The notes: a model not told the origin generated them from the letters alone. Positions 15,501 through 22,879 are shown, numbered from the stretch's first letter. The stretch is 25,667 nucleotides of DNA from an uncultured Oscillospiraceae bacterium (GCA_934593275.1 CAKTQE010000029.1:1-25667); one strand, 5' to 3'. Numbers and translations: made by a program.

Positions 15501-16090
15501 TGCGGGACCTGGAAATCCGGGGTGCCGGCAATCTATTGGGTGCGGAACAGTCCGGCCACATGATGTCCGTTGGCTACGATATGTACCTCAAGCTACTGGA
15601 CGAGGCCGTGTTGGAAGAAAAGGGCGAGGCCCCCAAGGCCCCGGAATGCACCGCCGACCTGAACGTTACCGCCAATGTGGACAAAGAATACGTGGCCCGG
15701 GGGGAGGAGCGGATGGACCTGTACCGCCGGATGGCGGCCATCCGCACCCAAGAGGACGCAGACGATCTGCTGGATGAAATCGTTGACCGCTACGGCGAGC
15801 CGCCCAAGGGGGTACTGAACCTGATTGACATCGCCCTGCTCCGGGCCAGTGCCATGACCCTGGGCATCAAGGACATCAAGCAGAAAGCGGGCGACCTGCT
15901 CTTTGTGCTGACCAATCTGGACTTCAACGCCGTAGGCAGCCTTTGCGCTGACCCCGGCTACAAGCAGCGACTGACTTTCCTGGCCAACGCCAAGGAGCCT
16001 ACCCTGCGGCTCAAGTTGGTGGCCGGGCCTGACAGCCTGAAGCAGGCCAAAGCCTTTGTTTCCAAGTATCAAAGCCTGTGCAGCCAATAA
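12572..16090 (+). CDS. mfd: Transcription-repair coupling factor Mfd
   Basis: Removes RNA polymerase stalled at DNA lesions and recruits UvrA. The 1172-residue protein has all parts in order: an N-terminal UvrB-like module, the CarD-like RNA polymerase interaction domain at about 500-565 (DLVVHENYGIGRFVAMEQM), the RecG-like ATPase with Walker A GDVGFGKTE (658-666), DEEQ (759-762), SATPIPRTL and the second helicase lobe (VGRSTRHAYAYF), and the C-terminal TRCF domain (about 1010-1110). AGAGGTG lies just before the ATG. It is the third gene after prs and pth. No frameshift or truncation is visible. Confidence 0.97.
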   Translation: MEQPLLFLLKTIPEYASLVEGLKEGQSAAVTGVGQINRSHMIAGLSHDLGKPIVVLCQDDMAARRTQEELKGFLGITAPILPSRDLTFYDAAVVSRSWEQKRLRQLYELISGRTPIQIMSWESLSQRTIPPAVLDKACFTLELGREYPLEALTARLVSSGYSRCGMVEGVGQFAVRGGIVDLYSPGEDAPVRLEFFGDELDTMGYFDPQTQRRTDNLEKMLVMPTREALAGMHPQGTQGLEKELQHLLARQKRRKNLNTALISTLEKDIEKLQNDVYTLTADRYLALIYPELATAADYAPKDALWVLCDHGNLQRAAKNRTEEMGLQLDSLLQTGLVAGELCDFVCQWEDFCQTLSKYTTVYFDAFGGSAYPEKALPRQLLPMTAKQLPSYGGNLDAAAADMAHYQKMEFGTLVLCGTRHRAELMQQMLREKNLSAFLAIPLNTLPKAGQILLSDGTLPYGMEYPLSKLAVLTEGQLIAKTQPKRHGGQKKTATNRQKLNAFTDLTPGDLVVHENYGIGRFVAMEQMKIDGAVKDYIKIAYQGSDTLFVPATQLDLVSKYIGGGAENPNIKLNKIGSDAWQKTKAKARKAAKDMAGELIQLYAARKRQSGYAFSADAPWQREFEDNFPYPETDDQLRCIADIKKDMESPIPMDRLLCGDVGFGKTEVALRAVMKAIMDGKQVAILVPTTVLAQQHYQTAVSRFRGFPVTIDVLSRFRTPKQQQKTLQDIRSGSVDLIIGTHKLLQKTVQFKDLGLLVVDEEQRFGVTHKERLKELAKGVDVLTLSATPIPRTLNMALSGIRDMSTIEEPPSDRYPVQTYVMEYATPIIDDAIRREVERGGQVFYLHNRTETIDQCASALQKRIPGLTVGVAHGQMSEDALGEVMTAMAEGDIQVLVCTTIIETGLDIPNANTLIIENADRFGLSQLHQLRGRVGRSTRHAYAYFTYRPDKNLTEVAEKRLSAIRDFAEFGSGFKIAMRDLEIRGAGNLLGAEQSGHMMSVGYDMYLKLLDEAVLEEKGEAPKAPECTADLNVTANVDKEYVARGEERMDLYRRMAAIRTQEDADDLLDEIVDRYGEPPKGVLNLIDIALLRASAMTLGIKDIKQKAGDLLFVLTNLDFNAVGSLCADPGYKQRLTFLANAKEPTLRLKLVAGPDSLKQAKAFVSKYQSLCSQ

Positions 16091-16097
16091 AAAACGG

Positions 16098-16126
16098 TTG
16101 TGAGCCGGTGAAAGCTGTGGTATAAT
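16098..16126 (+). promoter_or_regulatory. Promoter of the VanW-family gene
   Basis: TTGTGA (16098-16103), a 17-base spacer, then a perfect TATAAT (16121-16126), about 36 bases before the start codon and directly after the mfd stop. Confidence 0.78.
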
Positions 16127-16162
16127 CAGGAAAGAAACCAGCAACGGCAGGAGGAATGTCCT

Positions 16163-17788
16163 ATGGATACAAAGAATCCACTATTGGAAGAAGACGACGA
16201 CGCGTTCCTGGCATCTCTGAATCAGCTGCTGGGAGAAGAACCGGAGCCGGAAGAAGAACCCCAGGCAGATCAGCCCCCCTTCCGGCAAACGCCCCCCAAA
16301 AAGAAAACATTCAAAAAAATCCATCATCCAAAGCCCCCCAGGCTCTCTAAAAAGGCTCTGACGGTCCTGGCTGCGGGCCTGGGGGCAGCGGCACTGCTGG
16401 CAATTTCCATTCCCGCTATTTTCCGGGCAACAGACCCCTACGGCGGTAAAATTGCCCCAGGCGTCCACGTGGGGGCTGTAGACCTGAGCGATTTAAGCAA
16501 AGGCGCGGCCAAAAAGGCCCTGCGGGACTTTTACGGCAGCCGCTATTCCCAGGAGTCCCTGGTGGTCTCTTTTCCGGAACTGGCCTCCATTCTCTCCGGC
16601 ACCGGAGAACAGGAAATCGACTCCATGACCCTCTCCCCCAAGGACACCGGTACCCACCTGGATGTGGGCGGGGCGGTTCATGCTGCCTACGCTCTGGGGC
16701 GGGAGGATTTGCGGGAGGACAAACGTCTTCCTCTGCTCCCCTATCTGCATTTAAAGGAAGAAGTTCTTCAAAGCAGCATCCAAAGCTTTCAGGAACAGTT
16801 GGAGGGTCTCTACCGGGCAGACACCAGCCAGGTCCAGCCGGACCGTGTGACCGTCACCCGGGGCTACCCCGCTGTGACCATCGACACAGACCGGTTGTAC
16901 CAACAAATGCTGGATGCCTATGAAAACGGCACCCTCTCGGACTGTAACTATGACGGCAGTGTCACCCTGCGGCAGCCGGAAGCGGTGGATTTAGATGCCT
17001 TGTGGCAGCAGACCCGGGTGGAAGCCAAGGAGCCGCAGGTGGACAAAACCACCTATCAGGTCATCCCCGGAAAAGCCGGTCAGGAATTTGACTTGGAAGC
17101 CGCCAAGGCCCAATATGAGAACCTCCCCTACGGTCAAAGCCTGGATCTCCCCTTAGAAGACACCCAGCCGGAAATCTCCGATGAAGATGCCTGGTTCCAG
17201 GATACTTTGGGCCATTGCGAGACTCCCCACAGCAACAACGAAAATCGGAACAGCAACCTGAAAAAGGCCTGTGAAATGCTGAACGGCCTTGTTTTGCAGC
17301 CCGGCCAGGAGTTTTCCTATAATGAAACCCTGGGCGAGCGTACCAAAGAAAAGGGCTGGCTCTCCGCCCCCGCCTACTCCGGTACCACCCTGGTGGATTC
17401 CCCCGGCGGCGGCATTTGCCAGGTCAGTTCCACGCTGTATCTGGCCAGTGTCTACGCCGAACTGACGGTTCTGGAACGGGTCAACCACGGTTTCCCGGTG
17501 AGCTACATCCCCCTGGGCATGGATGCCACGGTAAACTGGGGCTTTACGGATTTGAAGCTTCGCAACGACTCCCCCATGCCGGTGAAAATCCTGGCGGAAG
17601 AAACCGACGATCTGGTCAAAGTCTCCATTCTGGGTACCGAGACCCGGAATTACGACGTTAAAATGACCTTTTCCGTCGGTGGCCGCCACGTAAAGACCTA
17701 CATGAGCAAATACGACAAAACCACCGGCGAACTGATTTCCAAAGACTCGGTAGCCCTTTCCAGCTACTTGGAGGATATTTACAAGTGA
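16163..17788 (+). CDS. VanW family protein with peptidoglycan-binding-like domain
   Basis: A 541-residue membrane-anchored envelope protein. Residues 1-60 are cytoplasmic, first acidic then Pro/Lys-rich; 66-87 is the membrane anchor; then comes a domain like PG_binding_4/YoaR N-terminal region (GKIAPGVHVGAVDLSDLSKG), and about 340-510 the VanW domain with GGGICQVSSTLY at 415-426. VanW domains occur in some vancomycin-resistance clusters but are widespread in Clostridia without resistance, and their biochemical role is not settled. AGGAGG lies eight bases before the ATG. The gene has its own promoter and terminator, so it is a single-gene unit after mfd. No van ligase genes are near, so no resistance is implied. 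Confidence 0.9.
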   Translation: MDTKNPLLEEDDDAFLASLNQLLGEEPEPEEEPQADQPPFRQTPPKKKTFKKIHHPKPPRLSKKALTVLAAGLGAAALLAISIPAIFRATDPYGGKIAPGVHVGAVDLSDLSKGAAKKALRDFYGSRYSQESLVVSFPELASILSGTGEQEIDSMTLSPKDTGTHLDVGGAVHAAYALGREDLREDKRLPLLPYLHLKEEVLQSSIQSFQEQLEGLYRADTSQVQPDRVTVTRGYPAVTIDTDRLYQQMLDAYENGTLSDCNYDGSVTLRQPEAVDLDALWQQTRVEAKEPQVDKTTYQVIPGKAGQEFDLEAAKAQYENLPYGQSLDLPLEDTQPEISDEDAWFQDTLGHCETPHSNNENRNSNLKKACEMLNGLVLQPGQEFSYNETLGERTKEKGWLSAPAYSGTTLVDSPGGGICQVSSTLYLASVYAELTVLERVNHGFPVSYIPLGMDATVNWGFTDLKLRNDSPMPVKILAEETDDLVKVSILGTETRNYDVKMTFSVGGRHVKTYMSKYDKTTGELISKDSVALSSYLEDIYK

Positions 17789-17792
17789 TTTT

Positions 17793-17825
17793 TCCCCTCT
17801 GCGCTTCACCGCAGAGGGGATTTTT
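17793..17825 (+). terminator. Intrinsic terminator of the VanW gene
   Basis: Perfect 11-bp stem TCCCCTCTGCG (17793-17803) with 17810-17820, loop of six, followed by five T. Confidence 0.9.
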
Positions 17826-17837
17826 CCTTTCGATTTA

Positions 17838-17880
17838 CAAAAAGCCGCCCTTTCAGGTCCATGGAACCTGAAAGGGCGGT
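17838..17880 (-). terminator. Intrinsic terminator of nrdD
   Basis: Perfect 14-bp stem (17845-17858 with 17866-17879) around CCATGGA; read on the minus strand it is followed by CTTTTTG. It faces the VanW terminator, giving a clean convergent boundary. Confidence 0.88.
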
Positions 17881-17898
17881 GTGATTCTTGATGTTTTC

Positions 17899-20073
17899 TT
17901 ACAGGTGCAGCACCCGGTCTTTGATTTCCTGGGTTCGGCCCTGGTTCCAGAACTGGGTGCCGATGTAGCCGCAGGTACGCCGGGCCACGTTCATTTTGCT
18001 CTGGTCCCGGTTGCCGCACTGGGGGCAGACCCAAACCAACTTGTGGTCATCCTCCTGGATCTGGATCTCTCCATCGTAGCCGCAGACCTGGCAGTAATCG
18101 GACTTGGTGTTCAGCTCGGCATACATGATGTTGTCGTAGATGAACTGCATGACCTGCAATACCGCATCGATGTTGTTCTGCATATTGGGTACTTCCACAT
18201 AGCTGATGGCCCCGCCAGGGGAAAGCTGCTGGAACTCCGCCTCAAAACGCAGCTTGGTAAAGGCATCGATGGGTTCGGACACGTGGACATGGTAGGAGTT
18301 TGTAATATAGCTCTTGTCCGTAATGCCGGGGATCATGCCGAAACGCTGCTGCAGGCACTTGGCAAACTTATAGGTGGTGGATTCCAGAGGAGTGCCATAG
18401 AGGGAGAAATCAATATTCTCCTGGGCCTTCCAACGCTTGCAGGCATCGTTCATATACTGCATGACCTGCAGGGCAAAGGGCTTGGCGGCCTCATCGGTGT
18501 GGGACTTGCCAGTCATATATTTGACACACTCATACAGGCCCGCGTAGCCCAGGGAAATGGTGGAATAGCCACCGTAGAGCAGCTTGTCAATCGGCTCTCC
18601 CTTTTGGAGTCTGGCAAGCGCGCCATACTGCCACAGGATGGGGGCCGCGTCAGACAGAGTGCCCTTTAAACGGTTGTGGCGGCACATCAAAGCCCGGTAG
18701 CACAAATCCAGACGCTCGTCAAAAATCTTCCAGAACTTGTCCATATCCCGGCCGGAAGACAGGGCCACGTCCACCAGATTCAGCGTCACAACGCCCTGGT
18801 TAAAGCGGCCATAGTACTTGGGTTTGCCGTTTTCATCCACATAGGGAGTCAGGAACGAGCGGCAGCCCATGCAGGTATAGCAGTGGCCCTCTCCGTTCTT
18901 ATCCACTTTCAGTTCCAGCATTTTCTTTTCGCTGATATAGTCAGGAACCATCCGCTTGGCGGTACACTCGGCGGCCAGACGGGTCAGATACCAGTAGGGA
19001 GTCCCCTCCCGAACGTTTTCTTCCTCCAGCACGTAAATCAGCTTGGGGAAGGCAGGGGTGATCCAGATGCCCTTCTCGTTCTTGACACCCTCGTAACGCT
19101 GGCGCAGGGTCTCCTCAATGATCATGGCCAGGTCCTTTTTCTCCTGCTCGTTCCGGGCCTCGCCCAGGTACATAAACACCGTGATGAACGGTGCCTGACC
19201 GTTGGTGGTCATCAGGGTCACCACCTGGTACTGAATGGTCTGGACACCCCGGCGCACCTCATCCCGCAGCCGGTCCTCTACCACCTTGGTAACAGCCTCT
19301 TCACTGGGGGAAACACCAAACTCCTGCATCTCTTTTTCCACACTGCGGCGAATCTTTTCCCGGGAAATCTGGACAAAGGGGGCCAGATGGGTCAGAGAGA
19401 TGGACTGGCCGCCATACTGGTTGGAGGCCACCTGAGCAATGATCTGGGTGGCAATGTTACAGGCGGTGGAGAATGAATGGGGCTTTTCGATCAGGGTTCC
19501 GGAAATCACGGTGCCGTTTTGCAGCATGTCTTCCAGGTTCACCAGGTCGCAGTTGTGCATATGCTGGGCATAGTAATCGGAGTCGTGGAAATGGATAATG
19601 CCCGCCTCATGGGCTGCCACGATCTCCCGGGGCAGCAAAATGCGGGAGGTGATGTCCTTGGACACTTCACCGGCCATATAGTCCCGCTGAACGGCATTGA
19701 TGGTGGGGTTCTTGTTGGCGTTCTCCTGCTTGACTTCCTCGTTATTGCATTCGATCAGACTCAGGATCCGGTCATCTGTGGTGTTGGACTGCCGGGCCAG
19801 ATTGCGGATGTAGCGGTAGGTGATGTACTCCTTGGCCACTTCAAAAGCACCGTGGGCCATAATGGCCTTTTCCACCAGATCCTGAATCTCCTCAACGGAG
19901 GGGCTGCGGCCCATTTGCTCGCAAGAAACACTGACACTCTCGGCAATGCGCTTGATCTGCATGGGGGTCATCCGGACTTTTTCATCCACAGCACTGTTGG
20001 CCTTGGTCACGGCCATGCTGATTTTTTCAATGTCAAAAACGGCCTCGGTGCCGTTACGCTTAATGATCTTCAT
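17899..20073 (-). CDS. nrdD: Anaerobic (class III) ribonucleoside-triphosphate reductase
   Basis: Reduces ribonucleoside triphosphates to deoxy forms with an oxygen-sensitive glycyl radical. The 724-residue protein has an N-terminal ATP-cone (about 1-95, MKIIKRNGTEAVFDIEKISM), the large barrel with HDSDYYAQHMHNC, and a C-terminal zinc site Cys661/Cys664/Cys683/Cys686, then the glycyl radical motif RRTCGYIG with Gly702 as the expected radical residue. AAGGAG lies seven bases before the ATG. The upstream region carries a promoter and two NrdR-type boxes. The activating enzyme NrdG, often next to nrdD, is not in this window, and the terminator right after nrdD rules out immediate co-transcription. 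Confidence 0.96.
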   Translation of the reverse strand: MKIIKRNGTEAVFDIEKISMAVTKANSAVDEKVRMTPMQIKRIAESVSVSCEQMGRSPSVEEIQDLVEKAIMAHGAFEVAKEYITYRYIRNLARQSNTTDDRILSLIECNNEEVKQENANKNPTINAVQRDYMAGEVSKDITSRILLPREIVAAHEAGIIHFHDSDYYAQHMHNCDLVNLEDMLQNGTVISGTLIEKPHSFSTACNIATQIIAQVASNQYGGQSISLTHLAPFVQISREKIRRSVEKEMQEFGVSPSEEAVTKVVEDRLRDEVRRGVQTIQYQVVTLMTTNGQAPFITVFMYLGEARNEQEKKDLAMIIEETLRQRYEGVKNEKGIWITPAFPKLIYVLEEENVREGTPYWYLTRLAAECTAKRMVPDYISEKKMLELKVDKNGEGHCYTCMGCRSFLTPYVDENGKPKYYGRFNQGVVTLNLVDVALSSGRDMDKFWKIFDERLDLCYRALMCRHNRLKGTLSDAAPILWQYGALARLQKGEPIDKLLYGGYSTISLGYAGLYECVKYMTGKSHTDEAAKPFALQVMQYMNDACKRWKAQENIDFSLYGTPLESTTYKFAKCLQQRFGMIPGITDKSYITNSYHVHVSEPIDAFTKLRFEAEFQQLSPGGAISYVEVPNMQNNIDAVLQVMQFIYDNIMYAELNTKSDYCQVCGYDGEIQIQEDDHKLVWVCPQCGNRDQSKMNVARRTCGYIGTQFWNQGRTQEIKDRVLHL

Positions 20074-20114
20074 GACAACGCTCCTTCTCTGGGGATTTTT
20101 TTCTTCGCCGCCTC

Positions 20115-20142
20115 ATTATACTACATATTGTGTTTTTGTCAA
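20115..20142 (-). promoter_or_regulatory. nrdD promoter
   Basis: On the minus strand TTGACA (20137-20142), 16 bases, then TATAAT (20115-20120), about 40 bases before the start codon. An NrdR-type box covers most of the spacer. Confidence 0.85.
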
Positions 20143-20165
20143 GCCAGCACCACTAAATGTTGTGG
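20118..20165 (-). promoter_or_regulatory. Pair of NrdR-type operator boxes upstream of nrdD
   Basis: Read on the minus strand, CCACAACATTTAGTGG (20165-20150) and ACACAATATGTAGTAT (20133-20118) match the known NrdR box ACACwATATATwGTGT at 12 and 14 of 16 positions. The gap is 16 bases, so the centres are 32 bp apart, about three helical turns, as is typical for NrdR. The downstream box lies between -35 and -10, which would block RNA polymerase when NrdR binds with ATP/dATP. Confidence 0.82.
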
Positions 20166-20277
20166 TCAGGGTCTTTCCATCCTTTTTAGGGAAAAAGATT
20201 TGAAAGTCCCCAGACCGCCATTTTTCCAAAATTCAGAACGAAAGTTCGGGATTTCCCCCGGCCTATAAAATAAGGCA

Positions 20278-20306
20278 TTGTAATTCCGGACGGAATATAG
20301 TACAAT
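20278..20306 (+). promoter_or_regulatory. Promoter of galM
   Basis: TTGTAA (20278-20283), a 17-base spacer, then TACAAT (20301-20306), about 65 bases before galM. No clear catabolite-responsive element is visible beside it. Confidence 0.65.
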
Positions 20307-20370
20307 AGAGCCGTATGGTCTTAACATAACTTAGGCTGTTTCAAACAGAAAACGAAAGGATGCTTTTCCG

Positions 20371-21390
20371 ATGAAAAAGAAATTCGGCAATCTGCACAGC
20401 GGTGAGGAAGCCAGTCTCTACACCATCGAAAACGGCGGCATCACCGCCACGGTCACCGATCTGGGCGCCACCCTGGTGTCTTTGTGGGTACCGGATGCCC
20501 AAGGGAACCTTGCTGACGTAGTTTTGGGTTTTGACGACCCCAACAGCTATGTTTCCTCCGGCAGCTTTCTGGGTGCCACCGTGGGCCGGAATGCCAACCG
20601 TCTGCGGGACGCGGAATTTACCCTGGGGAACAAGCGTGTTTCCCTGACCCCCAACGAAAACAACAACAATCTCCATTCCGGCCCGGACTTCTTCAAAAAC
20701 CGTCTGTGGACGCTGGAAAAAGAGGGTGCTTCCGAAGTGACCTTCTCCATCCACAGCCCCAACATGGACCAGGGCTTCCCGGGAGATGCCCATATTCGGG
20801 TCACCTACGCTTTGGACGGCCAGGGTGGTCTCCACGTTCGCTACTGGGCTAAGGCCGACCAGGATACGGTCTTTAATATGACCAACCACAGCTATTTTAA
20901 CCTGGCAGGTCACCAGCACCCGGACCGGGCAGTCCATCAGGTACTGTCCATGCCCGCACGGCATTTCTGCCCTGACGATGCCCAAAACATCCCCACAGGC
21001 GAGCTTCGGGACGTGGCTGGCAGCCCCATGGACTTCCGGGCACCCAAGCCCATTGGCCAGGACCTTGGCGCGGATTATGACGCTCTAAAGCTCCAGGGGG
21101 GTTATGACCACAACTGGGAGGTTTTCTGCAACCCCTGCGCCACTCTGACAGACCCCGCTTCCGGCCGGTGCCTCAGCGTCTATACCGACTGCCCCGGCAT
21201 TCAGTTTTACTCCGGTAACTATCTGAATGACCAGGGAAAAGATGGCGTGTTCTATGGCCGCAACAGCGGCATGGCCCTGGAAACCCAGTTCTATCCCGAC
21301 TGCCTCCACAATCCCAACTGGGCGCAGCCCGTTACCAAGGCCAATACCGTCTACAGAAGCGAAACCGTTTACCGCTTCTCCTGCAAATAA
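20371..21390 (+). CDS. galM: Aldose 1-epimerase (mutarotase)
   Basis: Interconverts alpha and beta anomers of galactose, glucose and related sugars, the entry step of the Leloir pathway. The 339-residue protein has GRNANR (72-77), NNLHSG around His102, catalytic His173 in TNHSYFNLAG and Glu304 in ALETQFYP. AAGGA lies ten bases before the ATG, with a promoter at 20278-20306. No other galactose gene is adjacent. The cysteine-rich gene begins 75 bp downstream with only a weak hairpin between, so partial co-transcription is possible. Confidence 0.94.
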   Translation: MKKKFGNLHSGEEASLYTIENGGITATVTDLGATLVSLWVPDAQGNLADVVLGFDDPNSYVSSGSFLGATVGRNANRLRDAEFTLGNKRVSLTPNENNNNLHSGPDFFKNRLWTLEKEGASEVTFSIHSPNMDQGFPGDAHIRVTYALDGQGGLHVRYWAKADQDTVFNMTNHSYFNLAGHQHPDRAVHQVLSMPARHFCPDDAQNIPTGELRDVAGSPMDFRAPKPIGQDLGADYDALKLQGGYDHNWEVFCNPCATLTDPASGRCLSVYTDCPGIQFYSGNYLNDQGKDGVFYGRNSGMALETQFYPDCLHNPNWAQPVTKANTVYRSETVYRFSCK

Positions 21391-21465
21391 GCGCACATTT
21401 CCCACCTCCTGCATAAAATGGCCTATAAGCGCAAGCTTCATTCGCTTTTATCAGGAGGTAATTCC

Positions 21466-22275
21466 ATGGCTGATCAATGTACAGACACCCTGCGCTGCAG
21501 TCCCAACGATCTGCGGCAGGCAATGTCCATTCACACCCGCAAAATCACCGACTCCTGCCGGGACAAGGACTGCATTGAAGATCTGCCCGTCTATCTCACC
21601 GCCAGTTCCCAGCGGACCCTGGAAAGCTCCGCCGGGACGAGAGTCCGGTGTGCGGAGCTGCTGAGTACCTACATAGACGTCAGCCCCGTGACCTTTGACC
21701 GCAGCCACTACTGCATCGACATCACCTTTTTCTACCGGGTGCTGGCAGATACGGTGATCGGCACCAGCCGTCCGGCGGCCCTGTGCGGCCTGGCCGTCTT
21801 TACCAAGCGGGTGGTCCTCTGCGGCGAGGAGAGCCGGGCCCACATCTATCGCAGTGACCGCCGGGCCGATGGCCTTGCCAACGGGCCTACCGCCGTTGTG
21901 GAGGCCCTGGACCCCATGGTCCTCAACTCCCGGGTACGGGAAACCTGCGAGTGCCTTCCCCGGGAGAGCTGCCCGGTGCAGCTGCCGGAGTGGGTGAAAA
22001 ATCAATTCGATGAAGACCTGGTGATGCAGCCGGACCGGCGAAAGCTCTATGTGACCCTGGGCCAGTTTTCCATCGTCCGCCTGGAACGGGATGCCCAGCT
22101 GATCGTCCCCGTGATGGACTACAGCATCCCCACCAAGGAGTGCTGCGACTCCCCAGGCTGCGCCGAAGACCCCTGCGAACTTTTCAGCCGCATCCCCTTC
22201 CCCGCCGCCCAATTCACCCCCAAAGGCTGCGACTGCAAAACCAAGTGTCCCCAGGAAAACAACTGCTGCAAATAG
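21466..22275 (+). CDS. Conserved cysteine-rich protein of unknown function
   Basis: A 269-residue soluble protein without signal peptide or membrane segment. It has 20 cysteines, clustered at the N-terminus (QCTDTLRC, SCRDKDC), in the middle (TCECLPRESC) and at the C-terminus (ECCDSPGCAEDPC, GCDCKTKC and a final CC). The phrases DLPVYLTASSQ and YVTLGQFSIVRLERDAQL recall a family I have seen in many Clostridia, always uncharacterised; I cannot name it. AGGAGG lies seven bases before the ATG; an earlier in-frame ATG at 21418 has no such site. The Cys content suggests metal binding or a disulfide-cross-linked layer such as a spore coat, but there is no direct evidence. Confidence 0.85.
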   Translation: MADQCTDTLRCSPNDLRQAMSIHTRKITDSCRDKDCIEDLPVYLTASSQRTLESSAGTRVRCAELLSTYIDVSPVTFDRSHYCIDITFFYRVLADTVIGTSRPAALCGLAVFTKRVVLCGEESRAHIYRSDRRADGLANGPTAVVEALDPMVLNSRVRETCECLPRESCPVQLPEWVKNQFDEDLVMQPDRRKLYVTLGQFSIVRLERDAQLIVPVMDYSIPTKECCDSPGCAEDPCELFSRIPFPAAQFTPKGCDCKTKCPQENNCCK

Positions 22276-22280
22276 TAGGA

Positions 22281-22299
22281 CCACCGGCGAAGCCGGTGG
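22281..22299. other. 8-bp hairpin just after the cysteine-rich gene
   Basis: CCACCGGC-GAA-GCCGGTGG, six bases after the stop codon. No T run follows, so termination is uncertain. Confidence 0.5.
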
Positions 22300-22655
22300 C
22301 TTGCACTGGCCCTATAAGAGCCTGATACAGCCGTGTCTTAAGACACATGAATAGTTCGCCAACCGCAAAATTATTTCTGGCTGCCCCCTCCCGGGGGGCG
22401 GCTAATTATTTGCCTTTTTCTACAATCCCATCAGCAATCTGCCGCCCACCACGTGGGGTATTCAACCTGTGGGGGTGAATGGTATCACGCAATATACGGA
22501 ACCAAATGTAGCGGCGTTGACCCAACGCCATCCAGCCCCGATGAGGGGCTGGCTCCGTTGGGGTTACGAACACGAATGTACAACGGCTCTTTTGAATTTT
22601 TGGTTCCTATAGCATACCAAAAGATAAGAAGGAAGAGAGAATTCTGTGAAATGCC
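22300..22655. other. Non-coding or degraded region with several palindromes
   Basis: No gene is supported. It holds a perfect 14-base palindrome GTGTCTTAAGACAC (22333-22346); a GC-rich hairpin GCCCCC/GGGGGC (22383-22399) followed by TAATTATTTG, a weak terminator candidate; and a nested structure in which CCCAACG (22521-22527) pairs with CGTTGGG (22556-22562) around CCAGCCCC/GGGGCTGG (22532-22552). A frame without ATG at its head is open from 22406 to 22609 (68 codons, with phrases such as NPISNLPPTTWGIQ and APMRGWLRWGYEHE) and might be a gene remnant. Confidence 0.5.
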
Positions 22656-22684
22656 TTGATTCTTCGAGCGAGATATGATACTAT
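22656..22684 (+). promoter_or_regulatory. Candidate promoter of the lipoprotein leader
   Basis: TTGATT (22656-22661), a 17-base spacer, then TACTAT (22679-22684). The predicted transcription start (about 22691) coincides with the first base of the inverted repeat GCCAAACTAATCA. Confidence 0.5.
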
Positions 22685-22815
22685 GTTCATGCCAAACTAA
22701 TCAAATAAAAGAAGCATTGCTAAGGGGGTACTATACCCTTTTGCGTTCATACTATGAATTTGATAAAAATGCAAGTTCCCTCGGTATGAATGCAGCATTG
22801 CTTTATATTGATTAG
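22675..22815 (+). CDS. Small open reading frame, 46 codons, possible leader or gene remnant
   Basis: ATG 22675 to TAG 22813-22815. The product has coding-like composition (the stretch EALLRGYYTLLRSYYEFDKN and a tail MNAALLYID). Only a weak GAGCGAG precedes the start. The start codon lies upstream of the transcription start predicted from the 22656-22684 promoter, so promoter and ORF cannot both be right as drawn. It may be the end of a decayed larger gene, a real small gene ended by the terminator at 22845, or chance. Confidence 0.3.
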   Translation: MILCSCQTNQIKEALLRGYYTLLRSYYEFDKNASSLGMNAALLYID

Positions 22816-22821
22816 TTTGGC
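22691..22821. repeat. 131-bp unit bounded by perfect 13-bp inverted repeats
   Basis: GCCAAACTAATCA (22691-22703) and TGATTAGTTTGGC (22809-22821). Just inside, the ends stay similar with a few mismatches (AATAAAAG / ATATAAAG, GCATTGC on both sides). Smaller inner pairs are GGGTA/TACCC and TTCATAC/GTATGAA. No flanking target duplication is visible. It could be a miniature element or the closing stem of a structured RNA. Confidence 0.65.
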
Positions 22822-22844
22822 GACTATCGGAGTTTGCGTTTTTT

Positions 22845-22879
22845 GTGCGTCTACTTCGGTAGGCGCACTTTTTATTTTT
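22845..22879 (+). terminator. Strong UUCG-loop terminator directly before the lipoprotein gene
   Basis: Stem 22845-22854 / 22859-22868 (GTGCGTCTAC with GTAGGCGCAC, one T-G wobble) around a C(TTCG)G tetraloop, followed by TTTTTATTTTTA. It ends about 20 bases before the ATG of the next gene, and no promoter fits between them, so the gene may depend on read-through. Confidence 0.88.

Noticed and set aside
16163..17788. Vancomycin resistance
   Set aside because: VanW domains are widespread without resistance; no vanA/B-type ligase, vanH, vanX or vanRS is in the window.
22453..22659. 68-codon plus ORF with ATG at 22453
   Set aside because: No Shine-Dalgarno sequence and no recognisable protein wording; it overlaps another open frame and a stable hairpin.
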